A stretch of DNA of 42,318 nt from Phenylobacterium sp. SCN 70-31 (GCF_001724605.1 NZ_MEEX01000036.1:1-42318), one strand, 5' to 3'; shown: positions 31,915 through 41,713, numbered from the stretch's first letter. The notes: generated by a model from the sequence alone, not told the origin. Made by a program: numbers and translations.

Positions 31915-34900
31915 CGGCCGCCCCGCCCGATCTCCCGCCCGATCCACAGCGCGTCGCCGCCGATCCCGCGCGCTCGGCCTTCGTCAGCGCCAACGCCGGC
32001 TCAGGCAAGACCAAGACCCTGATCGACCGGGTCGCGCGCCTGCTGCTCGTGGGCGCCGAGCCCGAGAAGATCCTCTGCGTCACCTACACCAAGGCCGCCG
32101 CCGCGGAGATGCAGCGGCGGCTGTTCGAGCGCCTGGGCGGCTGGTGCGTGGCCGACACGAACGAACTGCGGCGCGACCTGGCCGACCTGGAGGGCCGGGC
32201 GCAGGCCACCTACGACGACGAAGGCCTGGCCCGCGCGCGGCGGCTGTTCGCCAGCGCCCTGGAGACGCCGGGCGGCCTGAAGATCCAGACCATCCACGCC
32301 TTCTGCGAGAAGCTGCTGCGGCGCTTCCCGCTGGAGGCGGGCGTGTCACCGGGCTTCACCGTGATGGACGACGCGGCCGCCGCCGTCATCGCCCGCGAGG
32401 CGCGCAAGGGCGTGGCGCGCCATGCGCTCAAGGCCGAGGGCCGCATCGCCGAGGCCTATGCGCGCATGTCGGTGGCGCTGGACTTCCAGGCCTTCGAGGG
32501 GATGTTCCGCGCGTTCGAGGACCGCCGCGAGGCTCTGGCCGGCTACTTCGAGCGCGTGGAGGGGTGGGACGGCGCCGAAGCGGCGACCTGGCGCGCCTGC
32601 GGGTTCGACGCGCCGGCCGATCCCGAGGCCATCGCCCGGGACGCGACGGCGGCCATCGACCGGCCGCTGTGGGCCGAGGCGGCGGGCCTGCTGGAGGCCT
32701 CGGGCAAGTCGCTGAAGGAAGCCGCCGCCCTGCGGCGTGTGGCCGGCGATCCGGCGGCGGATCTCGAGATGGCGCTCTCGGCCCTCTTCACCGAGGGCGG
32801 CCGGGGGACGCCCGCCAAGTGGGTCGCCTCGGCGGCGGCCCTGAAGGCCGCGCCGCAGGTCCAGATGGCGCTGCTCTCGGAACAGGACCGGCTGGCCGCG
32901 GCGCGCGAGCAGGTGAAGTCGGCCCGCGTCGCGACCGACACCCTGGACGCCCTGGTGCTGGCCCAGGCCTATCTCGCCGCCTACGCCCTGGAGAAGGACG
33001 CCCGCGGCGCCCTCGACTTCGCCGACCTGATCGGCAAGACCGCCGAACTGGTCCGCCACGCCCCGCTGGCCGCCTGGGTGCTCTACAAGCTGGACGGCGG
33101 TATCGACCACATCCTGCTGGACGAAGCCCAGGACACCGCGCCGAGCCAGTGGGCGGTGCTGGACGCCCTGGTGGACGAGTTCTTCGCCGGCGAGGGTCGC
33201 GAACGGCCCCGGCCGCGCAACCTGTTCGTAGTCGGCGACGAGAAGCAGTCGATCTATTCCTTCCAGGGCGCGGACCCGACGCTGCTGAAGGCCAAGTACG
33301 AGCGTCACCGGGCGCGGGCCGGGATGGCCGGCCAGCCGTTCGAGCGGGTCGAGCTGATCGCCTCCTGGCGCTCCACCGAGGCGGTGCTGGGCTATGTGGA
33401 CGCCGTCTTCGCCAGTCCTGAGACCCGCGACGGTGTGCCGCCGCCGCCGGGTGCCGAGCGCGTGCGCCACGAGGCCGTGCGCAAGGGCCAACCGGGCTGC
33501 GTCGACATCTGGCCGCTGTTCGAGCCGCCCGAGACGCCGCCGCGCGAAGCCTGGACCGCGCCCCTGGACCTGGAGCCCGAGGAGAGCTCCAATCGCCGGC
33601 TGGCCCGCGAGATCGCGCTCGAGATCCAGGCGACGGTGAAGCGCGGGGACGCGGTCTGGGACCGCAGCCTCAAGGACCAGCATGGCCGGCCCGGCGACTG
33701 GCGGCCGGCGCGCTATGGGGATGTGCTGATCCTGGTCCGCAAGCGCTCGGCGCAGTTCCAGGAGATCCTGCGGGCGCTGAAGCGCGCTGGCGTGCCCGTG
33801 GCGGGCGCGGACCGGCTGAACCTCTCGGAGCACATCGTCTTCGACGATCTCCTTGCGCTGGCCCGGGTGTGCCTGTTCCCCGACGACGACCTGACGCTCG
33901 CCGCATTGCTGCGCAGCCCCTTCTGCCGGGTCTCGGACGACAGCCTTTATCGCCTGGCGCATGGTCGGCGCGGGACCCTCTGGAGCGTGCTCCAGGCCCG
34001 CGCCGAAGAGGAGTCCGAGTGGGCCGAGGCGCTGGCCACGGTCCGGGCGGCGATCGCCCTGTCGCGCGAGGCGCCGCCCTTCGAGCTCTTCGCCCGGATG
34101 CTGGGGCGCAACGGCGCGCGGGCCGAGATCGTCCGCCGCCTGGGCGGCGAGGCCGACGACGCCCTGGACGAGTTCCTGAACCAGGCCCTGGCCGCCGAGG
34201 GGCGCGGCGTCGCGGACCTGGAGAGCCTGGTGGCCGACTTCGCCGGCCTCGACATCCACGTGAAGCGCGAGATGGAGGCGGTGCGCAACGAGGTGCGCGT
34301 GATGACCGCCCACGGCGCCAAGGGCCTGGAGGCGCCGATCGTGTTCCTGCCCGAGACCACGGCCCAGGGCGGGGGTCGCGACTCGCCGCTGATGGAGACC
34401 GGCGACGGCGTCTTCCTGTGGTGCGGATCCAAGGCGGGTGACGGTCCCGCCAGCGCCGCCGCCCGCGAGCGCCGGGCCAAGGCCGAGGCCGACGAATCCT
34501 GGCGGCTGCTCTATGTGGCGCTGACCCGCGCGCGCGACCGGCTCGTGCTGTGCGGAAGGCTGCCGGGCAACCGCAAGGAAGAGAACCTGAAGGGCTGGTG
34601 GGGTCTGCTGAAGCCCGCCTTCGAGGCCGCCGAGATCGCGGGCGAGGTGCGGGAGATCCCCTGCGGAGACCGCGTGGGCCGCCGGTTCGGCCACGATCCG
34701 CAGGTGCTGGGCGAGGGCCAGGCGACGCCGCTGCCGCCCATCCCCCTACCGCCCTGGAGCGGGCTGATCGCCGACCGGGAGGCCTTCGCCCGCTACGCTT
34801 CGCCGTCCGATCTGGGGGAAGACGCCGCCGCGCCCGCCGCCTCGCCGCTGGACCGCGCCCGGGGGCTGGGCCGCTTCCGCCGCGGAGACCTGATCCACCG

Positions 34901-35390
34901 TCTGCTCCAGCTCCTGCCGGACCTCCCGTCCGAGGCGCGGGCCGAGGGCGCCGCCGGCCTGCTGGCGCGCGAGGCCGACCTCGCCGACGCACAGCGCGCC
35001 GAGATGGCCGCCGCAGCCCTGGGTGTGCTGGACGACGCGCGTTTCGCCGAGGTGTTCGGGCCGGGCTCGCGGGCCGAGGTCTCGATCGCCGGGGGCGCGG
35101 CGGCGCTTCCGCCCGGCCTCGCCATCTCGGGCCGGATCGACCGGCTGGTGGTGCTGGCGGACCGCGTGCTGGCGGTGGACTTCAAGACCAACCGGCCCTC
35201 GCCGCCGCGGATCGAGGCCGCCGATCCCGCCTACCTGCGGCAGATGGCGATGTACGCCGCGGTGCTCGCCGAGGTGTTCCCGGGACGGCGCGTCGAGGCC
35301 GCCATTGTCTGGACCGATGGGCCGAAGCTGATGCCGGTTCCAGAAAACCTGATCGCCGCCACCCTTGCCGACCTCCGCCGTGACGGTTGA
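31911..35390 (+). CDS. addA: ATP-dependent helicase-nuclease subunit AddA
   Basis: This 1159-residue UvrD/Rep-type SF1A helicase with a C-terminal nuclease domain partners AddB in recombinational repair. Walker A is ANAGSGKT (residues 27-34), followed by CVTYTKAAAAEMQRRLFERL (motif Ia). Walker B is LLDEAQDT (Asp404-Glu405), then VGDEKQSIYSFQGAD (motif III), TAHGAKGLEAPIVFLPET (motif V) and LLYVALTRARDRLVLCG (motif VI). The RecB-type nuclease has Asp1077 in SGRIDRLVV and Asp1090 plus Lys1092 in VDFKTN. The ATG overlaps the addB stop (ATGA). It ends the overlapping run; trxA follows after 96 nt. Confidence 0.96.
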   Translation: MTAAPPDLPPDPQRVAADPARSAFVSANAGSGKTKTLIDRVARLLLVGAEPEKILCVTYTKAAAAEMQRRLFERLGGWCVADTNELRRDLADLEGRAQATYDDEGLARARRLFASALETPGGLKIQTIHAFCEKLLRRFPLEAGVSPGFTVMDDAAAAVIAREARKGVARHALKAEGRIAEAYARMSVALDFQAFEGMFRAFEDRREALAGYFERVEGWDGAEAATWRACGFDAPADPEAIARDATAAIDRPLWAEAAGLLEASGKSLKEAAALRRVAGDPAADLEMALSALFTEGGRGTPAKWVASAAALKAAPQVQMALLSEQDRLAAAREQVKSARVATDTLDALVLAQAYLAAYALEKDARGALDFADLIGKTAELVRHAPLAAWVLYKLDGGIDHILLDEAQDTAPSQWAVLDALVDEFFAGEGRERPRPRNLFVVGDEKQSIYSFQGADPTLLKAKYERHRARAGMAGQPFERVELIASWRSTEAVLGYVDAVFASPETRDGVPPPPGAERVRHEAVRKGQPGCVDIWPLFEPPETPPREAWTAPLDLEPEESSNRRLAREIALEIQATVKRGDAVWDRSLKDQHGRPGDWRPARYGDVLILVRKRSAQFQEILRALKRAGVPVAGADRLNLSEHIVFDDLLALARVCLFPDDDLTLAALLRSPFCRVSDDSLYRLAHGRRGTLWSVLQARAEEESEWAEALATVRAAIALSREAPPFELFARMLGRNGARAEIVRRLGGEADDALDEFLNQALAAEGRGVADLESLVADFAGLDIHVKREMEAVRNEVRVMTAHGAKGLEAPIVFLPETTAQGGGRDSPLMETGDGVFLWCGSKAGDGPASAAARERRAKAEADESWRLLYVALTRARDRLVLCGRLPGNRKEENLKGWWGLLKPAFEAAEIAGEVREIPCGDRVGRRFGHDPQVLGEGQATPLPPIPLPPWSGLIADREAFARYASPSDLGEDAAAPAASPLDRARGLGRFRRGDLIHRLLQLLPDLPSEARAEGAAGLLAREADLADAQRAEMAAAALGVLDDARFAEVFGPGSRAEVSIAGGAAALPPGLAISGRIDRLVVLADRVLAVDFKTNRPSPPRIEAADPAYLRQMAMYAAVLAEVFPGRRVEAAIVWTDGPKLMPVPENLIAATLADLRRDG

Positions 35391-35415
35391 TGTGGACGCT
35401 GGCCCCGCCTACATC
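35387..35415 (+). promoter_or_regulatory. Candidate housekeeping promoter for trxA
   Basis: TTGATGT (35387-35393, overlapping the addA stop), 14 nt, then CCTACATC (35408-35415) matches the Caulobacter-type -35/-10 at 5/7 and 7/8. It gives a leader of about 65 nt to the ATG at 35487 and would let trxA be expressed apart from addAB. Confidence 0.42.
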
Positions 35416-35486
35416 CCGATGCGAATTGGGGCGAACCAACCGGCGCCGCCGGACGTTGCCGTGAAGCCCTCGATAGGAGTCATTCC

Positions 35487-35816
35487 ATGAGCACCGTGAA
35501 GGTCACCGACGACACCTTCCAGTCCGACGTCCTGGAGTCCGCGACGCCGGTCCTCGTCGATTTCTGGGCCGAGTGGTGCGGCCCCTGCAAGCAGATCGCC
35601 CCCGCCCTGGAGCAGCTCTCGGACGAGCTGGCCGGCAAGGTGACGATCGCCAAGCTCGACATCGAGCAGAGCCCGACCACGCCGTCGCGCTACGGCGTGC
35701 GCGGCATCCCGACCATGATGCTGTTCAAGGGCGGACAGATGGCCTCGATGAAGGTCGGCGCCATGCCCAAGCAGAAGATCCTGGAATGGCTGACCGAGGC
35801 CGGCGTCGCCGCGTAG
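35487..35816 (+). CDS. trxA: Thioredoxin 1
   Basis: This 109-residue cytoplasmic thioredoxin has the active site WCGPC (Cys31 and Cys34), the buried Asp25 in VLVDFWAEW, and the cis-Pro loop VRGIPTMMLF. It reduces ribonucleotide reductase, methionine sulfoxide reductases and DsbD, among others. The length and motif match E. coli TrxA. The ATG at 35487 has AGGAG (35475-35479) 7 nt upstream. It lies downstream of addA, with its own candidate promoter, and a 16-bp palindrome right after the stop. Confidence 0.97.
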   Translation: MSTVKVTDDTFQSDVLESATPVLVDFWAEWCGPCKQIAPALEQLSDELAGKVTIAKLDIEQSPTTPSRYGVRGIPTMMLFKGGQMASMKVGAMPKQKILEWLTEAGVAA

Positions 35817-35818
35817 TT

Positions 35819-35834
35819 CCTCCCGATCGGGAGG
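35819..35834. terminator. Perfect 16-bp palindrome after trxA
   Basis: CCTCCCGATCGGGAGG is a perfect palindrome 2 nt after the trxA stop; as RNA it makes a 6-bp stem with a GATC loop. No T tract follows, so it may work with the repeat structure downstream rather than as a classic terminator. Confidence 0.5.
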
Positions 35835-35848
35835 GCGTGCCCGCCTTA

Positions 35849-35978
35849 CGCCCCCTCCGTCAGCTTCGCTGCCACCTCCCCCGAAGTATTCTCTTCGGGG
35901 GAGGAGCTTGGCGCGTCCCGCTCCTCCCCCGCGTAGCGGGGGAGGTGGATCGGCCTGGAGGGCCGAGACGGAGGGGCG
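35849..35978. repeat. Multi-hairpin intergenic repeat (three-way fold)
   Basis: An outer inverted repeat (CGCCCCCTCCGTC at 35849-35861 and GACGGAGGGGCG at 35967-35978, with one bulged C) encloses two hairpins. The first is a perfect 12-bp stem, CCTCCCCCGAAG/CTTCGGGGGAGG (35875-35886, 35893-35904; loop TATTCT). The second is a perfect 10-bp stem, CCTCCCCCGC/GCGGGGGAGG (35923-35932, 35936-35945; loop GTA). The two stems share the CCTCCCCCG arm, so the unit looks duplicated. It lies between convergent trxA and the minus-strand folC operon and could end both transcripts. Similar sequences are, from memory, common between genes in Caulobacter-like and Sphingomonas-like genomes. Confidence 0.8.
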
Positions 35979-35986
35979 CTCTCCCA

Positions 35987-36190
35987 TCAAGAAGAGGGAG
36001 GGCCCCGGCGGCGGCGCACGACCCAGTTCACGATCCGGCTGGCGATGAGCCAGCCGGCGAGCCAGCCGAACATGACATACGGCCCTCGCCCATAGAAATG
36101 GATCAGGACGGCCAGCACCACGAGCGCGACCGCCAGGGTCGCGAGCCACGGCATTGGCAGCGCCAGGCGCCAGGTGCGTCTTCCGAACAT
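35987..36190 (-). CDS. Small membrane protein of unknown function
   Basis: This 67-residue protein has a basic N-terminus (FGRRTWR), a hydrophobic span at about residues 14-30 (LATLAVALVVLAVLIHF), a second at about 38-52 (YVMFGWLAGWLIASRIV) and an Arg-rich tail (VVRRRRG), giving two likely membrane segments. I do not recognise a family. It starts 7 nt after the folC stop on the same strand, so it is probably the last gene of the trp-acc-fol transcript, and it ends at the edge of the intergenic repeat. The position and codon bias are consistent with a real gene, but proof is lacking. Confidence 0.6.
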   Translation of the reverse strand: MFGRRTWRLALPMPWLATLAVALVVLAVLIHFYGRGPYVMFGWLAGWLIASRIVNWVVRRRRGPPSS

Positions 36191-36197
36191 CAGCCCC

Positions 36198-37556
36198 TCA
36201 TGTAGGCCACGTCTCGCGGCTCATGGCCAGGACCTCGCCCGCGAAATGCAGGCCGCCGCAGACCAGGACGTGAGGCGCCGGACCGTCGCTCTCCAGGGCG
36301 CGCGCGACGGCGTCCTGGACGTTGGCCGCGGTCTCGGCGTCGAGGCCCACGGCGGCCGCGGCGGCGGCGAGATCCTCGGCCGGCGCGGCGATGGGCGAGT
36401 CGAAGCCCGTGCAGATCACCCGCGGCCGCATCTCGGCGAAGGGGCGGAAGAAGCCCTCGGCGTCCTTGCGCGCGAACATGCCCGCGACCAGCACCAGCGA
36501 TCGCGGATCGCGATCGACGATCCGGCTCGCGGCCTCGGCCAGCGCGCGGCCGGCGTGCGGGTTGTGGCCGCCGTCCAGCCACAGGTCCGAGCCGCGCGCG
36601 CGGGCGAGGTCGGCCAGCGGGCCGGTGGTCAGCCGCTGCATCCGCGCCGGCCAGACCGCCGAGGACACGCCGCGCCCGACCACCTCGTCGGGGAGCGCAT
36701 GGTCGAACGTCAGGGCCGCGGCCGCGGCGACGCCGGCGTTGGCGAACTGGTAGCCGCCGAACAGGCTGGGCGGGGGCAGGTCGAGGAGGCGGTCCGGCAT
36801 CTGCACCAGCAGGCGGCCCCGCTCTTCCCAGGCGTCGAAGTCGCGGCCCATCAGCAGCATGGGGGCCATGCGGTCGTCGGCCTCGCGTTCGATCATCTCC
36901 AGCGCCTCGTCGGGCTGGCGGGCGACGACGACGGGCCGGCCGCGCTTGATGATCCCGGCCTTCTCCCAGGCGATCTTGGGCAGGCCCGGCCCGAGCATCT
37001 CGAGGTGGTCGTAGTCCACCGGCGTGATGACGCTGACCGCCGGGGCGTCGAAGACGTTGGTGGCGTCGAAGCGGCCGCCCAGGCCCACCTCGACGATGCA
37101 GAGGTCGGCCGGCGTCTCGGCGAAGGCCAGGAAGGCCAGGACGGTGGTGATCTCGAAGAAGCTGATCGGCTGGCCGTCGTTGGCGGCCTCGACCCGGTCG
37201 GTGAGGTCGTTCAGCTCGTCGTCGGTGATGAGCCGCCCCGCCAGCCGGATGCGCTCCGCGAACCGCACGAGGTGGGGAGAGGTCAGGGCGTGGACCCGCA
37301 GGCCGGCCGCCTCGCCGATGGCGCGGAGATAGGCGACGGTCGAGCCCTTGCCGTTGGTGCCGGCCACGTGGATCACCGGCGGCAGCTTCAGGTCGGGGCG
37401 GCCCAGCGCCGCCAGCAGCCGCTCGACCCGGCCGGTGCTGAGGTCGATCAGCGTGGGATGGTTGGCGCGCAGCCGCTGGATCACCGCATCCGAGGCGCGG
37501 ATGGGATCGTGGCCGGGATCGGCGGCGGCGTCAGGCGGCGGGGGGAAGGCGCTCAC
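36198..37556 (-). CDS. folC: Bifunctional folylpolyglutamate synthase/dihydrofolate synthase
   Basis: This 452-residue Mur-ligase-family enzyme adds glutamate to dihydropteroate and to folates. Motifs are the P-loop AGTNGKGS (residues 65-72), TSPHLVRFAERI, VEVGLGGRFDATNV and DGGHNPHAGRAL. The start is the GTG at 37556, which overlaps the end of accD by 26 nt; it keeps the conserved lead-in DAVIQRLRANHPTLIDLS. Later starts would cut into that region. It is cytoplasmic and co-transcribed with trpFBA-accD. Confidence 0.94.
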   Translation of the reverse strand: MSAFPPPPDAAADPGHDPIRASDAVIQRLRANHPTLIDLSTGRVERLLAALGRPDLKLPPVIHVAGTNGKGSTVAYLRAIGEAAGLRVHALTSPHLVRFAERIRLAGRLITDDELNDLTDRVEAANDGQPISFFEITTVLAFLAFAETPADLCIVEVGLGGRFDATNVFDAPAVSVITPVDYDHLEMLGPGLPKIAWEKAGIIKRGRPVVVARQPDEALEMIEREADDRMAPMLLMGRDFDAWEERGRLLVQMPDRLLDLPPPSLFGGYQFANAGVAAAAALTFDHALPDEVVGRGVSSAVWPARMQRLTTGPLADLARARGSDLWLDGGHNPHAGRALAEAASRIVDRDPRSLVLVAGMFARKDAEGFFRPFAEMRPRVICTGFDSPIAAPAEDLAAAAAAVGLDAETAANVQDAVARALESDGPAPHVLVCGGLHFAGEVLAMSRETWPT

Positions 37557-38445
37557 GCCCCATCATAAGGGTCTTGAGGATCGAACCCAGCTTTTCCGGC
37601 AGTTCGGCGCGGGTCACCACCTGGTCCACCATGCCGTGCTCGACCAGGAACTCGGAGCGCTGGAACGTCGGCGGCAGCACCTCGCGGATCGTCTGCTCGA
37701 TCACGCGGCGGCCCGAGAAGCCGATGGTGGCGTTGGGTTCGGCCAGGTGGACGTCGCCCAGCATGGCGTACGACGCCGTCACCCCGCCGGTGGTGGGATC
37801 GGTCATCACCACGACATAGGGCAGGCCGGCCGACTTCACCTCGTTCAGCGCCAGGGTGGTGCGGGCCATCTGCATCAGGCTGAGCGTGCCCTCCTGCATC
37901 CGCGCGCCGCCCGAGGCGGTGAAGATCACCAGCGGCACGCCGCGCGCCACGGCCTCCTGCGCGGCCTTCACGAAGGTCTCGCCGGCCGCCATGCCCAGCG
38001 AGCCGCCCATGAAGGCGAAGTCCTGGACGATCACCACGGCCGGCTGACCGTGGATCTGGCCGAAGGCGACGGCCATCGAGTCCTGCTCGCCGGTGGCCTT
38101 GCGCGCGGCCTTCAGTCGATCGGGATACGGCTTGTCGTCCGGGAACTTCAGGGGGTCCTCGGGCATGATCGGGGTGGAGATCCGCTCGAACTTGCCGTCG
38201 TCGAACGTGTAGAGCAGGCGCAGCCTGGCCCCGATACGCATATGATTGCCCGAGGGGGTGACCCACAGCGCCGCCTCGAGGTCGGGCCGGTACAGCATCT
38301 CGCCCGTGTCCGGGCACTTCACCCAGAGGTTCTCGGGCGTGTCGCGCTTGCCGGGATTGCGGACGCCGGGGGCGATACGGGACAGCCAGCCCCGCTTCTT
38401 CTCGGCCGGCGGCCGTGCGGACTTGTCGTTCTTCTGGTCAGCCAT
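37531..38445 (-). CDS. accD: Acetyl-CoA carboxylase carboxyltransferase subunit beta
   Basis: This 304-residue beta subunit works with AccA to move the carboxyl group from biotin to acetyl-CoA, giving malonyl-CoA for fatty acid synthesis. The crotonase-like core is clear: IVQDFAFMGGSLGMAAGE, FTASGGARMQEG, TDPTTGGVTASYAMLGDV and IGFSGRRVIEQT. The N-terminal zinc ribbon of E. coli AccD (four Cys) is degenerate: KCPDTGEMLYRPDLEAALWV keeps only the first Cys, and the later CxxC is TPSG. Rhizobial AccDs look alike at this point, so it is likely a lineage trait. It starts 15 nt after the trpA stop and overlaps folC by 26 nt. Confidence 0.95.
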   Translation of the reverse strand: MADQKNDKSARPPAEKKRGWLSRIAPGVRNPGKRDTPENLWVKCPDTGEMLYRPDLEAALWVTPSGNHMRIGARLRLLYTFDDGKFERISTPIMPEDPLKFPDDKPYPDRLKAARKATGEQDSMAVAFGQIHGQPAVVIVQDFAFMGGSLGMAAGETFVKAAQEAVARGVPLVIFTASGGARMQEGTLSLMQMARTTLALNEVKSAGLPYVVVMTDPTTGGVTASYAMLGDVHLAEPNATIGFSGRRVIEQTIREVLPPTFQRSEFLVEHGMVDQVVTRAELPEKLGSILKTLMMGRERLPPAA

Positions 38446-38460
38446 CGCCTTCGAAACTGT

Positions 38461-39302
38461 TCAGGCCGGAATCCGGCGCGCGGCGCGGACAGCCTTAGCC
38501 AGTGACTCGGCCTTTGTAAGCACGCGCCGAGTCACGTCTTCGTTGGGGGTCACGTCTTCGCCGGCGTCGACGCCGGCGGCCACCTCGTCCACCAGGGCCG
38601 AGCCCACGACCACGGCGTCGGCCACGCGGGCCACGGCGGCGGCGCGTTCGGGCGTCTTGATGCCGAAGCCCACGGCGACGGGCAGGCCGGAGGCCTTGCG
38701 TACGCGCTCGACGTGCGGCGCCACGGCCGCCGCGTCGGCCTCCTTCACACCGGTCACCCCGGCGACCGAGACGTAGTAGACGAAGCCCGAGGTCCGAGAG
38801 ACCACCACGGGCAGGCGCTTGTCGTCCGAGGTCGGCGTCGCCAGCCGGATCAGCGATACGTCGTGGGCGTCCAGGGCGTCGGCCAGGCTGTCGGCCTCCT
38901 CGGGCGGGCAGTCCACGACGATGACCCCATCGACGCCGGCGGCCGCGGCGTCGCGCGCGAACGCCTCGTAGCCCCACGTCACCAGCGGGTTGGTGTAGCC
39001 CATCAGGATGATCGGCGTGTCCTGGTCGTCCTGGCGAAACGCGGCGATGGCGGCCAGCGTCCCCTTCAGCGTCATGCCCTTGCGGAGCGCCCGCTGGGCG
39101 GCGCGCTGGATGGGCGGCCCCTCGGCCATCGGGTCCGAGAACGGGAAGCCAACCTCGATCAGGTCGGCCCCGGCGGCGGGCAGGCCCTTCAGGATCGCCA
39201 GCGCCGTCTCGGCGTCGGGATCGCCCGCCATCACGTAAGACACGAAGCCGGCGCGGCCTTCGGCCTTCAGGGCGGCGAAGCGGGCGTCGATGCGAGCCTT
39301 GG

Positions 39303-39306
<4 letters not shown>
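38461..39306 (-). CDS. trpA: Tryptophan synthase alpha subunit
   Basis: This 281-residue TIM-barrel subunit cleaves indole-3-glycerol phosphate to indole and glyceraldehyde 3-phosphate, and indole passes through a tunnel to TrpB. Catalytic Glu51 lies in LIEVGFPFSDP. The second catalytic position, Asp60 in the Salmonella enzyme (LADGP), is Glu62 here (MAEGP). GYTNPLVTWG, SVAGVTGV and GFGIKTPE are family motifs. The start is the TTG at 39306, overlapping the trpB stop (TTGA), consistent with translational coupling and equal subunit output. Confidence 0.95.
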
Positions 39307-40532
<1,226 letters not shown>

Positions 40533-40550
40533 GGGGAAGCGGGTCTAATC

Positions 40551-41195
40551 TCAGGCGCGCCGGACAGCGTCCAGGAACGCCGTGATCAAGGCCGGGTCCT
40601 TTAAGCCGGGTCCCCGTTCCACGCCAGAGGAAACGTCCGCCAGCGGGGCGCCCGAGGCGGCCAGGGCCTCGCCCACGTTCCAGGGATTGAGCCCTCCCGC
40701 CAGGAACCAGGGCCTCTGGAAGCGGCGGCCCTGGAGCAGGGTCCAGTCGAAGGCGACGCCCAGGCCGCCGGGCCGGTCGGCGTCCTTCGGGGGCTTGGTC
40801 TCGAACATCAGATGCTCGACCACGGGCTCGTAGGCGCGGGCGGCGTCGATGTCGGCGGCTTCCGATACCGGGACCACCTTGACGATCCCGCGGCCGGAGC
40901 GGGCCGCGATCTCGCGCGCCCGGGCCGGGGTCTCCCTGCCGTGGAGCTGGATCAGGTCGGGCGAGAGGCCGGCCACGAGAGCGTCGAGATCGTCGTCGGA
41001 CGGATCGACCACCACGGCCACGATCTTCACGCCGCGGGCGCGGGCCGGCGGCGCGAGCCGGGCCGCCGCCTCGGCGGCGATGTTGCGGGGGCTCCTGGGG
41101 AAGAACATGAAGCCCAGGTACGCGGCGCCGCCGTCGACGACGGCGCGCACGGCCTCGGGCGTGGAGACGCCGCAGATCTTGGCCTTGGCGGACAT
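40551..41195 (-). CDS. trpF: Phosphoribosylanthranilate isomerase
   Basis: This 214-residue TIM-barrel enzyme catalyses the Amadori rearrangement of phosphoribosylanthranilate in tryptophan synthesis. The catalytic Cys8 is in KICGV, the general acid Asp in LADVSSGVE, and LGFMFFPRSPRNI and IQLHGRE are family motifs. It heads the trpF-trpB-trpA-accD-folC operon; the separate trpF (not fused to trpC) and this order are typical of Alphaproteobacteria. No leader peptide or attenuator is seen in the 59 nt before it. Confidence 0.95.
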   Translation of the reverse strand: MSAKAKICGVSTPEAVRAVVDGGAAYLGFMFFPRSPRNIAAEAAARLAPPARARGVKIVAVVVDPSDDDLDALVAGLSPDLIQLHGRETPARAREIAARSGRGIVKVVPVSEAADIDAARAYEPVVEHLMFETKPPKDADRPGGLGVAFDWTLLQGRRFQRPWFLAGGLNPWNVGEALAASGAPLADVSSGVERGPGLKDPALITAFLDAVRRA

Positions 41196-41254
41196 GGCCG
41201 GGGATTAGGCGACGCCCCGGCCCCCGCGCAAGGCTTGCGGGCCGGGCTTGCGCG

Positions 41255-41668
41255 CTATTTCGCCTTCAGCAGGTCGCGGATCTCGGTCAGCAGGACCTCC
41301 TGCGGCGGCGGCGCGGGCGCTTCTTCGGCCGGCGGCGCCGGCTGGCGGCGGATGGTGTTGACCACCTTCACCAGCATGAACACGGCCCAGGCCACGATCA
41401 GGAACTTGATGCCGGCGTTGATGAAGGCGCCGTACTGGATGGCCACCAGCTCGTTGATGTCCGCCGTGGCCGGGTCGTCGGGCTTGAGCACCCATTGCAG
41501 CCGCGAGAAATCGACGCCCGAGGTCAGGAGGCCGATCGGCGGCATGATCACCTGGTCGACCAGCACCTTGACGATGTCGTTGAACGCCGCGCCGATGATC
41601 ACGCCGACGGCCAGGTCGATGACGTTGCCGCGCGCGATGAATTCGCGGAATTCCGAGAAGACGCCCAT
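41255..41668 (-). CDS. mscL: Large-conductance mechanosensitive channel
   Basis: This 137-residue inner-membrane channel opens under membrane tension to release solutes during hypo-osmotic shock. The N-terminal amphipathic helix FSEFREFIARGNVIDLAVGV leads into the pore helix TM1 (VGVIIGAAFNDIVKVLV), followed by a periplasmic loop, TM2 (GIKFLIVAWAVFMLVKVVN) and a C-terminal helix with a Pro/Ala-rich linker. The ATG at 41668 has GGAGGG about 5-6 nt upstream. It lies between ihfB (45 nt before it) and trpF (59 nt after it) on the same strand; there is no functional tie to either. Confidence 0.96.
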   Translation of the reverse strand: MGVFSEFREFIARGNVIDLAVGVIIGAAFNDIVKVLVDQVIMPPIGLLTSGVDFSRLQWVLKPDDPATADINELVAIQYGAFINAGIKFLIVAWAVFMLVKVVNTIRRQPAPPAEEAPAPPPQEVLLTEIRDLLKAK

Positions 41669-41713
41669 GAAACCCTCCTGGTCAGAGGGCCGGAATCGTC
41701 AGCCCTCGCCGTC

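Noticed and set aside
28423..31947. A 1174-codon minus-strand frame opposite murU and addB
   Set aside because: It is Gln/Arg/Gly-rich without domains and mirrors the codon bias of the real genes; addB and murU have clear motifs.
41196..41254. Tryptophan attenuator upstream of trpF
   Set aside because: The gap is 59 nt with no leader peptide rich in Trp codons and no terminator/antiterminator pair.
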